From: Salinirussus salinus
Lineage (GTDB): Archaea > Halobacteriota > Halobacteria > Halobacteriales > Haloarculaceae
Reading direction: 5' to 3'
DNA: 64,000 nt
NCBI RefSeq assembly: GCF_009831455.1
Contig: NZ_WOWO01000001.1
Coordinates: forward strand, 558,001-622,000
Below, in pieces: positions 32,033-41,096 of this stretch. The stretch's first letter is position 1. Each line of letters opens with the position of its first letter. Position numbers and translations under genes: made by a program. The notes beneath the pieces are model-generated. The model had not been told where the DNA came from and did not search any database. It saw only the letters and a program-made list of their open reading frames with translations.

Positions 32033-32842
32033 ATGACGACCGTTCGGGACCTCCGGGCGAAGGCTGGCGAGGAACCTATCACGATGCTCACCGCCTACGA
32101 CGCGGTGACGGCGTCGCTGGTCGACGCCGCGGGCGTGGATATCGTTCTCGTCGGCGACAGCATGGGCAACGCGGTGATGGGTTACGACTCGACGCTTCCG
32201 GTCACGGTCGACGAGGTGGCCTCGCGCACCGGCGCGGTCGCGCGCGGCACCGAGGACGCGCTCGTGGTCGCCGACATGCCCTTCCTCTCGGTGGGCGTCG
32301 ACCGCGCGGACGCCGTCGAACACTGCGGCCGGATGCTCAAAGAGGAGAACGCCCACGCCGTCAAGGTCGAGTCCGGTCCCCACACGGTCTCCCTGACCGA
32401 GCGGCTGACCGACCTGGGGGTCCCCGTCATGGCCCACGTCGGCCTCACCCCCCAGCAGGTCCACCAGACGGGCTACGCCCGCCAGGGCGTCGAGAAAGAG
32501 CGCGCCCGGGAGATCGCCGAGCTGGCCCGCGAGCACGAGGAGGCCGGGGCCTTCGCCTGCGTGCTCGAACACATCCCCGCGAACCTGGCTGCGGGGATCA
32601 CCGAGAAGCTGTCGATCCCCACGATCGGCATCGGCGCCGGGCCCGAGTGTGACGGTCAGGTGCTCGTTTTCACCGACGCCGTCGGGCTCTCGGAGGGGTC
32701 GCCGCCCTTCGCCGAGGCCTTCGGGGACGTGCGCGGGGAGATGGAAGCCGCACTCGACTCCTACGTCGAGGCTGTCGAGGACGGCGAGTTCCCGGGTCCC
32801 GAGCACAGCCGGACCGTCGACGAACTGGACGAGCTGTACTGA
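32033..32842 (+). CDS. panB: 3-methyl-2-oxobutanoate hydroxymethyltransferase
   Basis: PanB adds a hydroxymethyl group from methylene-tetrahydrofolate (or a pterin analogue) to ketoisovalerate, the first committed step to pantoate and coenzyme A. The 269-residue sequence carries ITMLTAYDAVTA at the N-terminus and VGDSMGNAVMGYDST with Mg-binding Asp. MPFLSVGVD, AHVGLTPQQVHQTGYARQG, ITEKLSIPTIGIGAGPECDGQVLV and the catalytic-Glu region EHIPANLAAGIT follow. It is full length and intact. It has its own promoter (GGCCTTAAGG about 30 bp before the ATG). No other CoA-pathway gene is beside it. Confidence 0.95.
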   Translation: MTTVRDLRAKAGEEPITMLTAYDAVTASLVDAAGVDIVLVGDSMGNAVMGYDSTLPVTVDEVASRTGAVARGTEDALVVADMPFLSVGVDRADAVEHCGRMLKEENAHAVKVESGPHTVSLTERLTDLGVPVMAHVGLTPQQVHQTGYARQGVEKERAREIAELAREHEEAGAFACVLEHIPANLAAGITEKLSIPTIGIGAGPECDGQVLVFTDAVGLSEGSPPFAEAFGDVRGEMEAALDSYVEAVEDGEFPGPEHSRTVDELDELY

Positions 32843-32886
32843 CGGCCTCCCGAACCGTCTTTACGCTCGGGGTGGATGGGTGGGCC

Positions 32887-33897
32887 ATGCGCGTCGCAGC
32901 ATTCACCGAGCTGACCGGGCCCGAGGGCGTGAGCGTCATCGAGCGGGAGACACCCGAGCCGGGCGCGAGCGAGGCAGTCATCGACGTCGAAGCCTGCTCG
33001 ATCAACCGCCACGACCTCTGGATCCTCGACGGCGACACGCCGCGCGTGACCGACGACGACCTGCCCTTCGTCTCCGGGCTGGACGTCGCCGGCACAGTAC
33101 GAGAGGTCGGCCCGGACGTCCGCGGCGTCGACCCCGGCGACCGCGTCGTCCTCTGCCCGAACGAGACCTGCGGGAGCTGCCGGTACTGCCGGGAGGGCCC
33201 CGAGAACCTCTGTGAGCGGTTCTCGCTGTTTCACGGCGGGCTGGCCGAGGCCGCCCGCGTTCCGGCCGACCGGCTGCTCGCGCTCCCCGGGGGAGTCACG
33301 CCCGTCGAGGCCGCCGCGGTCCCGACGGCCTACATGACGGCCTACCACATGTTCCGGCGGGCAGACGTCGAGGCCGGCGACCGCGCCTTCGTCCCCGGCG
33401 CGACCGGCGGCGTGGGGGTCGCAGCCGTCCAGATCGCCGACGCGCTCGGGTTGGAGGCGGTCGGCACCTCCTCCTCGGGCCGGAAACTCGACCGCGTGCG
33501 CGAGCTGGGCCTGGACCGCGGGATCGAGTCCGCGGACGTCGACGAGATCCGCGAGGCAGTCGACGGCCCTTTCGAGGTCGTGATCAACCACCTCGGCGGG
33601 GAGTACACCGGTCTGGGGCAGGCGGTGCTCCGGCGGGGCGGGACCATGGCGGTCTGTGGCCGGACGGCCGGCGGCGAGTCGACCGTGGGGGTCACCGACC
33701 TCTTCCTCCAGCACAAGCGCGTCGTCGGATCCACGATGGGGACCCAGGGCGACCTCCGCCGGCTCCTGGGGCTCGTGGCCGACGGGGAGATCGACCCGGT
33801 CGTCGACGAGACCTACCCGCTCGAGGAGACGGGCGCGGCCTTCGCCGCGATGCGGGACCGCGACCAGGTCGGCAAGCTCGTCGTCCGGCCCCAGTAG
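32887..33897 (+). CDS. zinc-type medium-chain dehydrogenase/reductase (MDR)
   Basis: This 336-residue MDR protein keeps the four structural-zinc cysteines (CGSCRYCREGPENLC, about residues 95-109) and the NAD(P) loop GATGGVGVAAVQ. The catalytic-zinc ligands are missing: ACSINRHD replaces the usual Cys near residue 38, and GLDVAG replaces G-H-E. It is therefore more like a quinone oxidoreductase/enoyl reductase than an alcohol dehydrogenase. The ATG at 32887 starts the canonical MRVAAFTE; an ATG five codons earlier is also in frame. It lies 44 bp after panB in the same direction, with no known functional link. Confidence 0.87.
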   Translation: MRVAAFTELTGPEGVSVIERETPEPGASEAVIDVEACSINRHDLWILDGDTPRVTDDDLPFVSGLDVAGTVREVGPDVRGVDPGDRVVLCPNETCGSCRYCREGPENLCERFSLFHGGLAEAARVPADRLLALPGGVTPVEAAAVPTAYMTAYHMFRRADVEAGDRAFVPGATGGVGVAAVQIADALGLEAVGTSSSGRKLDRVRELGLDRGIESADVDEIREAVDGPFEVVINHLGGEYTGLGQAVLRRGGTMAVCGRTAGGESTVGVTDLFLQHKRVVGSTMGTQGDLRRLLGLVADGEIDPVVDETYPLEETGAAFAAMRDRDQVGKLVVRPQ

Positions 33898-34086
33898 GGC
33901 CGGCCGGGTTCGCCGTCCCGGACACAGCCCGCTCCCCGGTACGTGTGTTACCCCCGTTCTGCTGTCCGTCCACAGACCACGTCTGCAGCGAACCCTGCGC
34001 TCCCGCTCGCGCCGCGGGTCGTCCCCGAACCGCAAACAAGTGACTCTTCAGTAGCCCGGTCACGTCTTGCGCTGTCAGAACAAGAT

Positions 34087-34095
34087 TTATATATT
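34087..34095 (+). promoter_or_regulatory. TATA box of the CDC48 operon
   Basis: TTTATATAT, in the A/T-rich run CAAGATTTATATATTACTGT, lies 24-32 bp before the ATG at 34119. It is the clearest TATA element in the window, consistent with a strong housekeeping promoter and a near-leaderless transcript. The preceding 190 bp (33898-34086) hold nothing recognisable. Confidence 0.65.
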
Positions 34096-34118
34096 ACTGT
34101 TACTTACCTGTAGTTAGC

Positions 34119-34349
34119 ATGACTGTGTTACAGCAGTTCGAGGAGGAGGGCATCGACGCCCGTCGCTTCGAGTACGAGGACGGGTTCGTGTTGGCTGCGG
34201 ACTTCGGTCGTGGCACGGACGCGGCCGTCGACGTCGTCGACGGGACGGTCATCGTCGTCGCCGGCGACGACCACCACGAGTTCGAGGTTGACGACGACGC
34301 GCGAGTGTTTATGAACAACGGCGTCCTCACTATCGAGGTGAATGCATGA
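34119..34349 (+). CDS. small acidic partner protein encoded upstream of CDC48
   Basis: This 76-residue protein contains two halves of a beta-rich Hsp20-like pattern ([16 protein letters not shown] and [13 protein letters not shown] ... [11 protein letters not shown], the last resembling the I-x-V end of alpha-crystallin domains). It is very acidic. Its stop overlaps the CDC48 ATG (ATGA, 34346-34349), so the two are translationally coupled. It is a conserved haloarchaeal gene of unknown function; a chaperone or adaptor role for CDC48 is a reasonable inference. Confidence 0.7.
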   Translation: MTVLQQFEEEGIDARRFEYEDGFVLAADFGRGTDAAVDVVDGTVIVVAGDDHHEFEVDDDARVFMNNGVLTIEVNA

Positions 34350-36610
34350 GACTCACTATCAAACCCCTCAAGCAGAAGGACGCCGGCCGCGGCCTGGCGG
34401 CCATCGACCGGGCGGCCATGTCCGAGATGGACCTGGAGAACGGCGACTACGTGGTCATCGAGGGTGAGGGGCGCGCTGTCGCGCGCGTCTGGCCCGGCTA
34501 CCCCGAGGACCAGGGCAAGGGCGTCGTCCGGATCGACGGCCAGCTGCGCCAGGAGACCGGCGCGGGCATCGACGACTCCGTCGCCGTCGAGAAGGCAGAC
34601 GTCAAGCCGGCCACCAGCGTGACCGTCGCGCTCCCCCAGAACCTCCGGGTGCGTGGCAACGTCGGCCCGATGATCCGCTCGAACCTCTCGGGGCAGGCGG
34701 TGACCGAGGGCCAGACGGTCCCCGTCTCCTTCGGGCTGGGGCCGCTGTCCTCGATGTCCGGACAGAAGATCCCGCTGAAGATCGCGAGCACCGACCCCCA
34801 GGGAACCGTCGTCGTCACTGACTCGACGGAGGTCGAGGTGACCGACCAGCCCGCCGAGCAGATCACCGGCGAGCCCGCGGGCAGGGAGACGACCGCCCCC
34901 GACGTCAGCTACGAGGACATCGGCGGGCTCGACGACGAGCTCGAGCAGGTCCGCGAGATGATCGAGTTGCCGATGCGCCACCCCGAGCTGTTCCAGCAGC
35001 TCGGCATCGAGCCCCCGAAGGGCGTCCTGCTGCACGGCCCGCCGGGCACCGGGAAGACGCTGATGGCCAAGGCCGTGGCCAACGAGATCGACGCCTACTT
35101 CACCAACATCTCGGGGCCGGAGATCATGTCGAAGTACTACGGCGAGAGCGAGGAGCAGCTCCGGGAGGTCTTCGAGGAGGCCGAGGAGAACGCCCCCGCG
35201 GTGGTGTTCATCGACGAGATCGACTCCATCGCCCCCGAGCGCGGCGAGACCAGCGGTGACGTGGAACGCCGCGTGGTCGCCCAACTGCTCTCGCTGATGG
35301 ACGGCCTCGACGAGCGCGGCGAGGTGATCGTGATCGGCGCCACGAACAGGGTCGACGCACTGGACCCCGCGCTCCGCCGTGGCGGCCGGTTCGACCGCGA
35401 GATCGAGGTCGGCGTTCCGGACAAGGGTGGCCGGATGGAGATCCTCCAGGTCCACACCCGCGGGATGCCTCTCTCGGAGGCGGTCGACCTCGAGGAGTAC
35501 GCCGAGAACACCCACGGCTTCGTGGGCGCTGACATCGAGCAACTCGCCAAGGAGGCCGCGATGGGTGCCCTGCGGCGCATCCGGCCGGAACTCGACCTCG
35601 AAGAGGACGAGATCCCCGCCGAGACGCTCGAGAAACTCGAAGTCACCGAGAGCGACTTCAAGCAGGCGCTGCGGGGCGTCGAGCCCTCCGCGCTGCGTGA
35701 GGTCTTCGTCGAGGTTCCCGACGTCACCTGGGAATCGGTCGGCGGCCTCGAAGGGACCAAAGAGCGGCTCCGGGAGACCATCCAGTGGCCCCTCGAATAC
35801 CCGGAGGTCTTCGAGCAGATGGACATGCAGGCCGCCAAGGGCGTCCTGCTCTACGGCCCGCCGGGCACCGGCAAGACCCTGCTGGCGAAGGCCATCGCCA
35901 ACGAGGCCCAGAGCAACTTCATCTCCATCAAGGGGCCGGAGCTGCTCAACAAGTACGTCGGCGAATCGGAGAAGGGCGTCCGGGAGGTCTTCGAGAAGGC
36001 CCGGTCGAACGCGCCCACGGTGGTGTTCTTCGACGAGATCGACTCCATCGCGGGCGAGCGGGGCCGCCACGCCGGCGACTCCGGCGTCGGCGAGCGGGTC
36101 GTCTCCCAGCTTTTGACCGAGCTCGACGGGCTCGAGGAGCTGGAGGACGTGGTCGTCATCGCGACCACTAACCGCCCCGACCTCATCGACGCCGCGCTGG
36201 TCCGTCCCGGCCGGCTGGACAGGCACGTCCACGTGCCAGTCCCCGACGAGGAGGCCCGCCGGAAGATCTTCGAGGTCCACACCCGCGGCAAGCCGCTCGC
36301 CGAGGGCGTCGACCTCGACGACCTGGCCGCCCGGACCGACGGTTACGTCGGCGCGGACATCGAGGCGGTCTGCCGGGAGGCGTCGATGGCTGCGACCCGG
36401 GAGTTCATCAACAGCGTCGACCCCGAGGAGGTCGACGACACCGTCGGGAACGTCCGGGTGACGGCCGAGCACTTCGAGGAGGCTCTCGGGGAGGTCGGCC
36501 CCAGCGTCGACGACGACACCCGCGAGCGCTACGAGGAGATCGAAGAGCAGTTCCAGACCCGCGAGCCCGACCAGGCCGAGGAAGGGCAGGTCAGCCGCAC
36601 CTTCCAGTAA
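34346..36610 (+). CDS. CDC48-family AAA+ ATPase
   Basis: This 754-residue double AAA+ unfoldase is related to p97/VAT. It has an N-domain (residues about 1-185, with the double-psi barrel). D1 carries Walker A GPPGTGKT near 230 and Walker [10 protein letters not shown]2 carries the second GPPGTGKT near 505, VVFFDEID and the arginine-finger region [13 protein letters not shown]. It works as a hexamer that extracts and unfolds proteins for the proteasome. The C-terminal tail ([24 protein letters not shown]) is acidic. It is intact and coupled to the small upstream gene. Confidence 0.95.
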   Translation: MRLTIKPLKQKDAGRGLAAIDRAAMSEMDLENGDYVVIEGEGRAVARVWPGYPEDQGKGVVRIDGQLRQETGAGIDDSVAVEKADVKPATSVTVALPQNLRVRGNVGPMIRSNLSGQAVTEGQTVPVSFGLGPLSSMSGQKIPLKIASTDPQGTVVVTDSTEVEVTDQPAEQITGEPAGRETTAPDVSYEDIGGLDDELEQVREMIELPMRHPELFQQLGIEPPKGVLLHGPPGTGKTLMAKAVANEIDAYFTNISGPEIMSKYYGESEEQLREVFEEAEENAPAVVFIDEIDSIAPERGETSGDVERRVVAQLLSLMDGLDERGEVIVIGATNRVDALDPALRRGGRFDREIEVGVPDKGGRMEILQVHTRGMPLSEAVDLEEYAENTHGFVGADIEQLAKEAAMGALRRIRPELDLEEDEIPAETLEKLEVTESDFKQALRGVEPSALREVFVEVPDVTWESVGGLEGTKERLRETIQWPLEYPEVFEQMDMQAAKGVLLYGPPGTGKTLLAKAIANEAQSNFISIKGPELLNKYVGESEKGVREVFEKARSNAPTVVFFDEIDSIAGERGRHAGDSGVGERVVSQLLTELDGLEELEDVVVIATTNRPDLIDAALVRPGRLDRHVHVPVPDEEARRKIFEVHTRGKPLAEGVDLDDLAARTDGYVGADIEAVCREASMAATREFINSVDPEEVDDTVGNVRVTAEHFEEALGEVGPSVDDDTRERYEEIEEQFQTREPDQAEEGQVSRTFQ

Positions 36611-36634
36611 CGCCGTCCCCGGTACGGGGCGGCG
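36611..36634 (+). terminator. GC-rich hairpin immediately after CDC48
   Basis: The sequence CGCCG-T-CCCCG-GTA-CGGGG-CGGCG begins directly after the CDC48 stop. It folds into a 10-bp stem with one bulged T and a three-base loop. The nearest T-run (CTTTTTG) comes about 57 bases later. It is a terminator or 3'-end stabiliser. Confidence 0.4.
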
Positions 36635-36817
36635 CCGAGTTCGCGTCCTTCCCGTCTCTGCTGTCCTCTCCCCGCCGAGCACGTAGCTTTTTGCCGCTGG
36701 CCGCTCTGGCCCCGGCTGTGAGACCCCTCTCGCGCGTGGAACCGCCTCTCCCGCCGGCACCGAGCCGCTCGAAAGCGAAACCACTATGATTCCGTTTTTT
36801 GTTTCTTGGGGCAACCG

Positions 36818-38212
36818 ATGGTGAGAGGCGCGCTTCGACGGCTGCTGTCGGGGACGCTCGGCGCCAGCGTCTCCTCGGAGGCCTCGCGGCCGTCGGGGGT
36901 CGGACCGGCGGCGACCGGCCGGACGGACGCTGCCGACGCGACGACCGTCGACGGCGACGACCCCCTCGAAGTCTGTCTGCTGAGTTACCGCAGCGACCCC
37001 TACTCCGGCGGCCAGGGCGTCTACGTGAAGTACCTCAGCCGGGCGCTGACCGACCTGGGTCACTCGGTCGACGTCGTCTCCGGGAAGCCGTACCCGGACC
37101 TGGACGAGGACGTCCGGCTGGTGAAACTCCCCGGGGAGAACGTCGTCGACGAGCTCGACCGCCTCGGGCAGTTCGAGCCCGCGTACCTGGCCGACCCGAC
37201 GGCCCTCTACGAGTGGCTCAGCGCGCTCACCGGCGGGTTCCCCGACCCGTACGCCTTCGGACGGCGCGTGCTCGAGCACTTCGAGGCCCGCGAACCCGAC
37301 TACGACGTGGTCCACGACAACCAGTCGCTGTGTTACGCCCTGCCAGAACTCGAAAAGCGGGGCTACCCGGTCGTCGCGACGGTCCACCACCCGATCACGG
37401 TCGACCGGGAGGTCACCCTCGCGGAGGCCGACGGGCTCCGCGAGCGCCTGCTCGTCCGGCGGTGGTACCGCTTTCTCCGGATGCAGCAGGCGGTCGTCCC
37501 GCGGCTCTCACACGTCGTGACCGTCTCCGAGGCGGCGCGCCGCCGGACCGTGACGGACTTCGGCGCCGACCCCGACGCCGTCCGGGTCGTCCACAACGGC
37601 ATCGACACCGACGTCTTCGAGCCCCGGGACCGCGGGGACGAGGCTGGCGGCCCCGCCGACGCGGCCGAGTACCGCCTGATGACGACCGTCAGCGCCGACG
37701 CCCCGATCAAGGGGGTGCGCTACCTCCTCCGGGCGTTCGCGCGGGTCCGCGAGGCCGTCGACGCCGAACTGGTCGTCGTCGGGGAGTTCGACGAGGGTGG
37801 CGACGCGGAAGGTCTGGTCGAGGACCTCGGGGTCGGCGACGCCATCGCCACTCACTCCGGGATCAGCACCGACCGGCTGGTCGACCTCTACGCGAGTGCC
37901 GACGTCGCCGCGGTCCCCTCGGTCTACGAGGGCTTCGGCCTCCCGGCGGGGGAGGCGATGGCCTGCGGCGTCCCGGTGGTGGCGACCGACGGCGGCGCCC
38001 TGCCCGAGGTCGTCGGCGACGCGGGCGTGCAGGTCCCCGCCAGGGACGCCGGGGCGCTGGCGACCGCTATTCTGGACCTGCTCGAGGACCCGGACCGCCG
38101 GCGCCGGCTGGGACGGCGGGGCCGCGAGCGCGTGGTCGAACAGTTCGACTGGGAGCGGGCCGCACGCGAGACGGCGCGGACCTACCGGCAGGCCATCCAT
38201 GGAGACGGTTGA
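36818..38212 (+). CDS. glycosyltransferase family 4 protein
   Basis: This 464-residue GT-B-fold enzyme has an N-terminal acceptor domain (GGQGVYVKYLSRALTDLGHSVDVVSG). The C-terminal nucleotide-sugar domain has HNGIDTDVFEP, VPSVYEGFGLPAGEAMACGVPVVATDGGALPEVVGD with the E-x7-E motif, and ends LLEDPDRRRRLGRRGRERVVEQFDWERAA. It transfers a sugar to an unknown acceptor, probably glycan or lipid. ATG 36818 is taken; a TTG at 36806 is an in-frame alternative. A 12-codon frame (36786-36824) ends across this start. Its stop overlaps the methyltransferase start, so it begins a three-gene operon. Confidence 0.88.
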   Translation: MVRGALRRLLSGTLGASVSSEASRPSGVGPAATGRTDAADATTVDGDDPLEVCLLSYRSDPYSGGQGVYVKYLSRALTDLGHSVDVVSGKPYPDLDEDVRLVKLPGENVVDELDRLGQFEPAYLADPTALYEWLSALTGGFPDPYAFGRRVLEHFEAREPDYDVVHDNQSLCYALPELEKRGYPVVATVHHPITVDREVTLAEADGLRERLLVRRWYRFLRMQQAVVPRLSHVVTVSEAARRRTVTDFGADPDAVRVVHNGIDTDVFEPRDRGDEAGGPADAAEYRLMTTVSADAPIKGVRYLLRAFARVREAVDAELVVVGEFDEGGDAEGLVEDLGVGDAIATHSGISTDRLVDLYASADVAAVPSVYEGFGLPAGEAMACGVPVVATDGGALPEVVGDAGVQVPARDAGALATAILDLLEDPDRRRRLGRRGRERVVEQFDWERAARETARTYRQAIHGDG

Positions 38213-38906
38213 GTTCGACCGGCTCCCGCTGGGGCCGGGGACGCGCGTGCTCGACGTCGGCTGTGGCGAGGGCCGCCACGCCGTCGCCGCCGCCCGCGAC
38301 GCCGGCGAGGTGGTCGGCGTCGACCTCGACCCCGAGCGGCTCGCGGCCGCCTGGGAGGACTACGACGCGTATGCGGACGGAACGCCCGGAACCTTCCTCC
38401 GGGGTGACGCGCTCTCCTTGCCCTTCGCTGACGACGCCTTCGACGTCGTGGTCTGCTCCGAAGTGCTGGAACACATCCCCGACCACGAGGCCGCCATCGC
38501 GGAACTCCGACGGGTCTGCCGGTCCGGCGGGGCGCTCGCGGTCAGCGTGCCCCGCGAGGGTCCCGAGCGGGTCTGCTGGCTGCTCTCCGAGGAGTACCAC
38601 CAGGTCGAGGGCGGCCACGTTCGGGTCTTCGACCGCGACGAGCTGCGCGAGGCCGTCGAGGCGCAGGGCTTTCGGCACCTCGGGAGCCACTTCGCACACG
38701 CGCTGCACGCCCCCTACTGGTGGCTGAAGTGTCTCTGGTGGGGCCGTCACGAGGACCCCGACGAGCAGCCGCTCCCGCTGCGGGCCTACGAGCGCTTTCT
38801 GGAGTGGGACGTGCTGAACGACCCCCGCCCGGTCCGGGTGCTGGAGGGCGCCCTGGACCCGCTGCTGGGAAAGAGCGTCGTCCTCTACTTCGAGGCAAAC
38901 GGATGA
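38199..38906 (+). CDS. class I SAM methyltransferase of the glycan cluster
   Basis: This 235-residue methyltransferase has motif I VLDVGCGEGRHAVAA, the acidic loop VVGVDLDPERL, FDVVVCSEVLEHIPDHEAAIAELRRV, and a C-terminal substrate domain with Trp-rich HAPYWWLKCLWWG. It belongs to the Methyltransf_11 group and is placed between a glycosyltransferase (14-bp overlap) and an alpha/alpha-barrel protein (4-bp overlap). It therefore probably methylates a sugar or lipid-linked glycan. The ATG at 38199 starts METVEFDRLPL; an upstream extension would lie wholly inside the glycosyltransferase gene. Confidence 0.85.
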   Translation: METVEFDRLPLGPGTRVLDVGCGEGRHAVAAARDAGEVVGVDLDPERLAAAWEDYDAYADGTPGTFLRGDALSLPFADDAFDVVVCSEVLEHIPDHEAAIAELRRVCRSGGALAVSVPREGPERVCWLLSEEYHQVEGGHVRVFDRDELREAVEAQGFRHLGSHFAHALHAPYWWLKCLWWGRHEDPDEQPLPLRAYERFLEWDVLNDPRPVRVLEGALDPLLGKSVVLYFEANG

Positions 38907-39946
38907 GCGAGCCCGACCTGCTGGACCCGCGACTCGAACCCAGCGCGGCCTACATCGCCGAGACCCAGCGCGAGGACGGGCTGATCCCCTGGTATCCCGA
39001 CGGCCCCGCGGACCCCTGGGACCACGTCGAGAGCGCGATGGGGCTGTCGGTCGCGGGCCGGACGGACGCCGCGGAGCGCGCCTACGCCTGGCTCGCCGAC
39101 GCCCAGCACGACGACGGCGGCTGGTGGGCGGCCTACGGCGGCGAGGAGTCGAGTCCGAACGGGCACGAGGGCGAGGAGCCACGCAAGGAGACCCACCGGG
39201 CGGCCTACGCCGCGGTCGGAGTGTGGACCCACTACCGCGTGACCGGCGACCGCTCGTTCCTCGCGGAGTACTGGCCGACCGTCCGGGACGCGCTCGACTT
39301 CGCCCTCGCCCAGCAGACGCCCACGGGGGAGGTGTACTGGACCGTCGACGCCGAGGGCGAGCCCCACCGCGACGCGCTTGTCAGCGGCTGTGCCTCGGTC
39401 TACAAGAGCCTGGAGTGTGGGGCGGCCGTCGCGGGGGCGCTGGACCGCGAGGACGCCCGTGGGCGCTGGCTCGACGCGCGGGCTCGCCTGGGTGAGGCGC
39501 TGCGGGAGCACCCCGACCGCTTCGACCGCACCTGGGAGAGCAAGTCCCGCTACGCGATGGACTGGTACTATCCCGTACTCTGTGGCGTTCTCGACGGCGA
39601 CCGGGCCCGCGAGCGCCTCGACTCGGGGTGGGACCGCTTCGTCGAACCGGAGCAGGGCTGTCGGTGCGTGGCCGACGAGCCCTGGGTGACCGTCGCCGAG
39701 TCCTGCGAACTCGCGCTCTCCCTCGCAGCGGTCGGCCGGCGCGAGCGCGCCCGCGAGCTCGTCGAGTGGCTGTTCGAGTGGACCGACGAGGAGGGTGTCT
39801 TCTGGACGGGCTACCAGCTCGAGGACGGGGAGTTCTGGCCGGGCGAGCGGCCCACCTGGACCGGCGGGGCCGCCCTGCTCGCCGACGACGCGCTCGCCGA
39901 CCGGACACCGGCCAGCGACGTCTTTACCGACCACCGCCCGGAGTGA
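38903..39946 (+). CDS. alpha/alpha-barrel (prenyltransferase/squalene-cyclase-like or glycoside-hydrolase-like) protein
   Basis: This 347-residue protein is built of helical hairpin repeats with AAERAYAWLADAQHDDGGWWAAY, ALDFALAQQTPTGEVYWTV and EWLFEWTDEEGVFWTGYQ. Such units are found in the six-hairpin glycosidase and prenyltransferase toroids. Asp/Trp-rich segments (WESKSRYAMDWYYPVLCG) line a likely active cleft. Databases tend to call this a prenyltransferase; a carbohydrate-active role fits the neighbours better, but neither is proven. It overlaps the methyltransferase by ATGA and ends the three-gene operon. Confidence 0.75.
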   Translation: MSEPDLLDPRLEPSAAYIAETQREDGLIPWYPDGPADPWDHVESAMGLSVAGRTDAAERAYAWLADAQHDDGGWWAAYGGEESSPNGHEGEEPRKETHRAAYAAVGVWTHYRVTGDRSFLAEYWPTVRDALDFALAQQTPTGEVYWTVDAEGEPHRDALVSGCASVYKSLECGAAVAGALDREDARGRWLDARARLGEALREHPDRFDRTWESKSRYAMDWYYPVLCGVLDGDRARERLDSGWDRFVEPEQGCRCVADEPWVTVAESCELALSLAAVGRRERARELVEWLFEWTDEEGVFWTGYQLEDGEFWPGERPTWTGGAALLADDALADRTPASDVFTDHRPE

Positions 39947-39973
39947 GCCTGATGCCGGCCTCGGGCGGGCCGC

Positions 39974-40996
39974 CTACCGGACCGTGTGCGCCCCTGCCCG
40001 GTCGGACACCGACAGCGACCACGTGTCCACTTCCTCGCCGAACTCCTCCTGGACTTCGTCGACGAGGCGGTAGGCCCCGTCGACGCGCTCGACGTCACCC
40101 TGGCGCTCGAGGTGAGCGAGGTGGGCGAAGGCCTCCCCCGCGCCGACGAGGATGTGGAACCGCTCGAGTTCGCCGAACAGTTCGGTGCAGACCTCCCAGA
40201 CGTCCGCGGGACCGGTCCGCTCCAGGATCGCGAGGATCTGCCCGGCACGTTGCTCGTGGTGGGCGACGATCTCGTGGGCTCGCCCGGTCGGGTCCCCTAC
40301 CGGCTCGCGGTGGCCCGGCCAGCCACGCTCGTACTCGGCGGCGGCCAGGGCGTGCAGCGACGAGAGGTAGCTGTCCAGCGGGTGTTCCATCCGGGTGTCC
40401 GTCCCGCCGACGTTCGGCGTGTAGTTCGGCAGAACGGTGTCGCCGGTGACGACCTCCCGGCCGCCGTCACTGCTGGCTTCGAAGGCAAAACAGACCGACC
40501 CCGCGGTGTGGCCGGGCGTCTCGAGGACCTCGAGTTCCCGGTCTCCGATTGTGAAGGTCTCCCCGCCGGTGAACGTCGCCACCGAGGAGAGAGTCGAATC
40601 CGGACCGCCGTCGCGCTTCTGTTCGGCGAACAGCTCCTCGCGTTTGGCCTCGGGGACCCCCCACTCCTCGAGGCGGGCGTGCTGGTTTCCGAGAAAGTCG
40701 CGCCAGGCGTCCTCGTCGCGGGTCGCGAGCGGTGCGTCCCGTTCGTGGATCCGGACCGTCGCGTCGCCGGCTCGCTTGACTGTGGCGGCCAGCCCCGAGT
40801 GGTCCGGGTGCCAGTGCGTGAGGAGGACGTCGTCGACCTCGGCGAACGTGAGCCCCTCGGCGGACAGCGCCTCCCGGAGCCGTCCCTCGCGGCCGCGCTC
40901 GCCGGTGTCAACGAGCACCGTCCGCGCGCCGCTGTCGAACAGGTAGACGTTGTTTGCCCCCTCCAGCTCGTCGTTCTCCAGGGAGATCCGCTTCAT
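39974..40996 (-). CDS. MBL-fold metallo-hydrolase
   Basis: This 340-residue metallo-beta-lactamase-fold protein has the metal motif THWHPDHSGL. Further His/Asp ligands lie in VLETPGHTAGSV and VVTGDTVLPNYTP, with GWPGHREPV near residue 225. A C-terminal winged-helix domain (about 250-330, GQILAILERTGPADVWEVCTELFG) recalls the LACTB2 group of hydrolases. The full motif set suggests an active hydrolase for thioesters, glyoxalase-type substrates or RNA. MKRISLENDEL at 40996 is the natural start. It is convergent with the glycan operon; 27 bp separate the stops. Confidence 0.86.
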   Translation of the reverse strand: MKRISLENDELEGANNVYLFDSGARTVLVDTGERGREGRLREALSAEGLTFAEVDDVLLTHWHPDHSGLAATVKRAGDATVRIHERDAPLATRDEDAWRDFLGNQHARLEEWGVPEAKREELFAEQKRDGGPDSTLSSVATFTGGETFTIGDRELEVLETPGHTAGSVCFAFEASSDGGREVVTGDTVLPNYTPNVGGTDTRMEHPLDSYLSSLHALAAAEYERGWPGHREPVGDPTGRAHEIVAHHEQRAGQILAILERTGPADVWEVCTELFGELERFHILVGAGEAFAHLAHLERQGDVERVDGAYRLVDEVQEEFGEEVDTWSLSVSDRAGAHTVR

Positions 40997-41096
40997 GACA
41001 CACGCCACCGCCCCGCTCCGTTTAGGGTTTCCCCTCCCCGGCCGGCGCGGGCGGAGGAGACGGTGCCAGGCGAGGGACCGACGGCCCGCCTCCCGG

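Noticed and set aside
34100-37390. Very long minus-strand open frame opposite CDC48
   Set aside because: It mirrors a real, strongly conserved gene. In G/C-rich DNA with third-position G/C bias, antisense frames stay open. Its residues are low-complexity and match no family.
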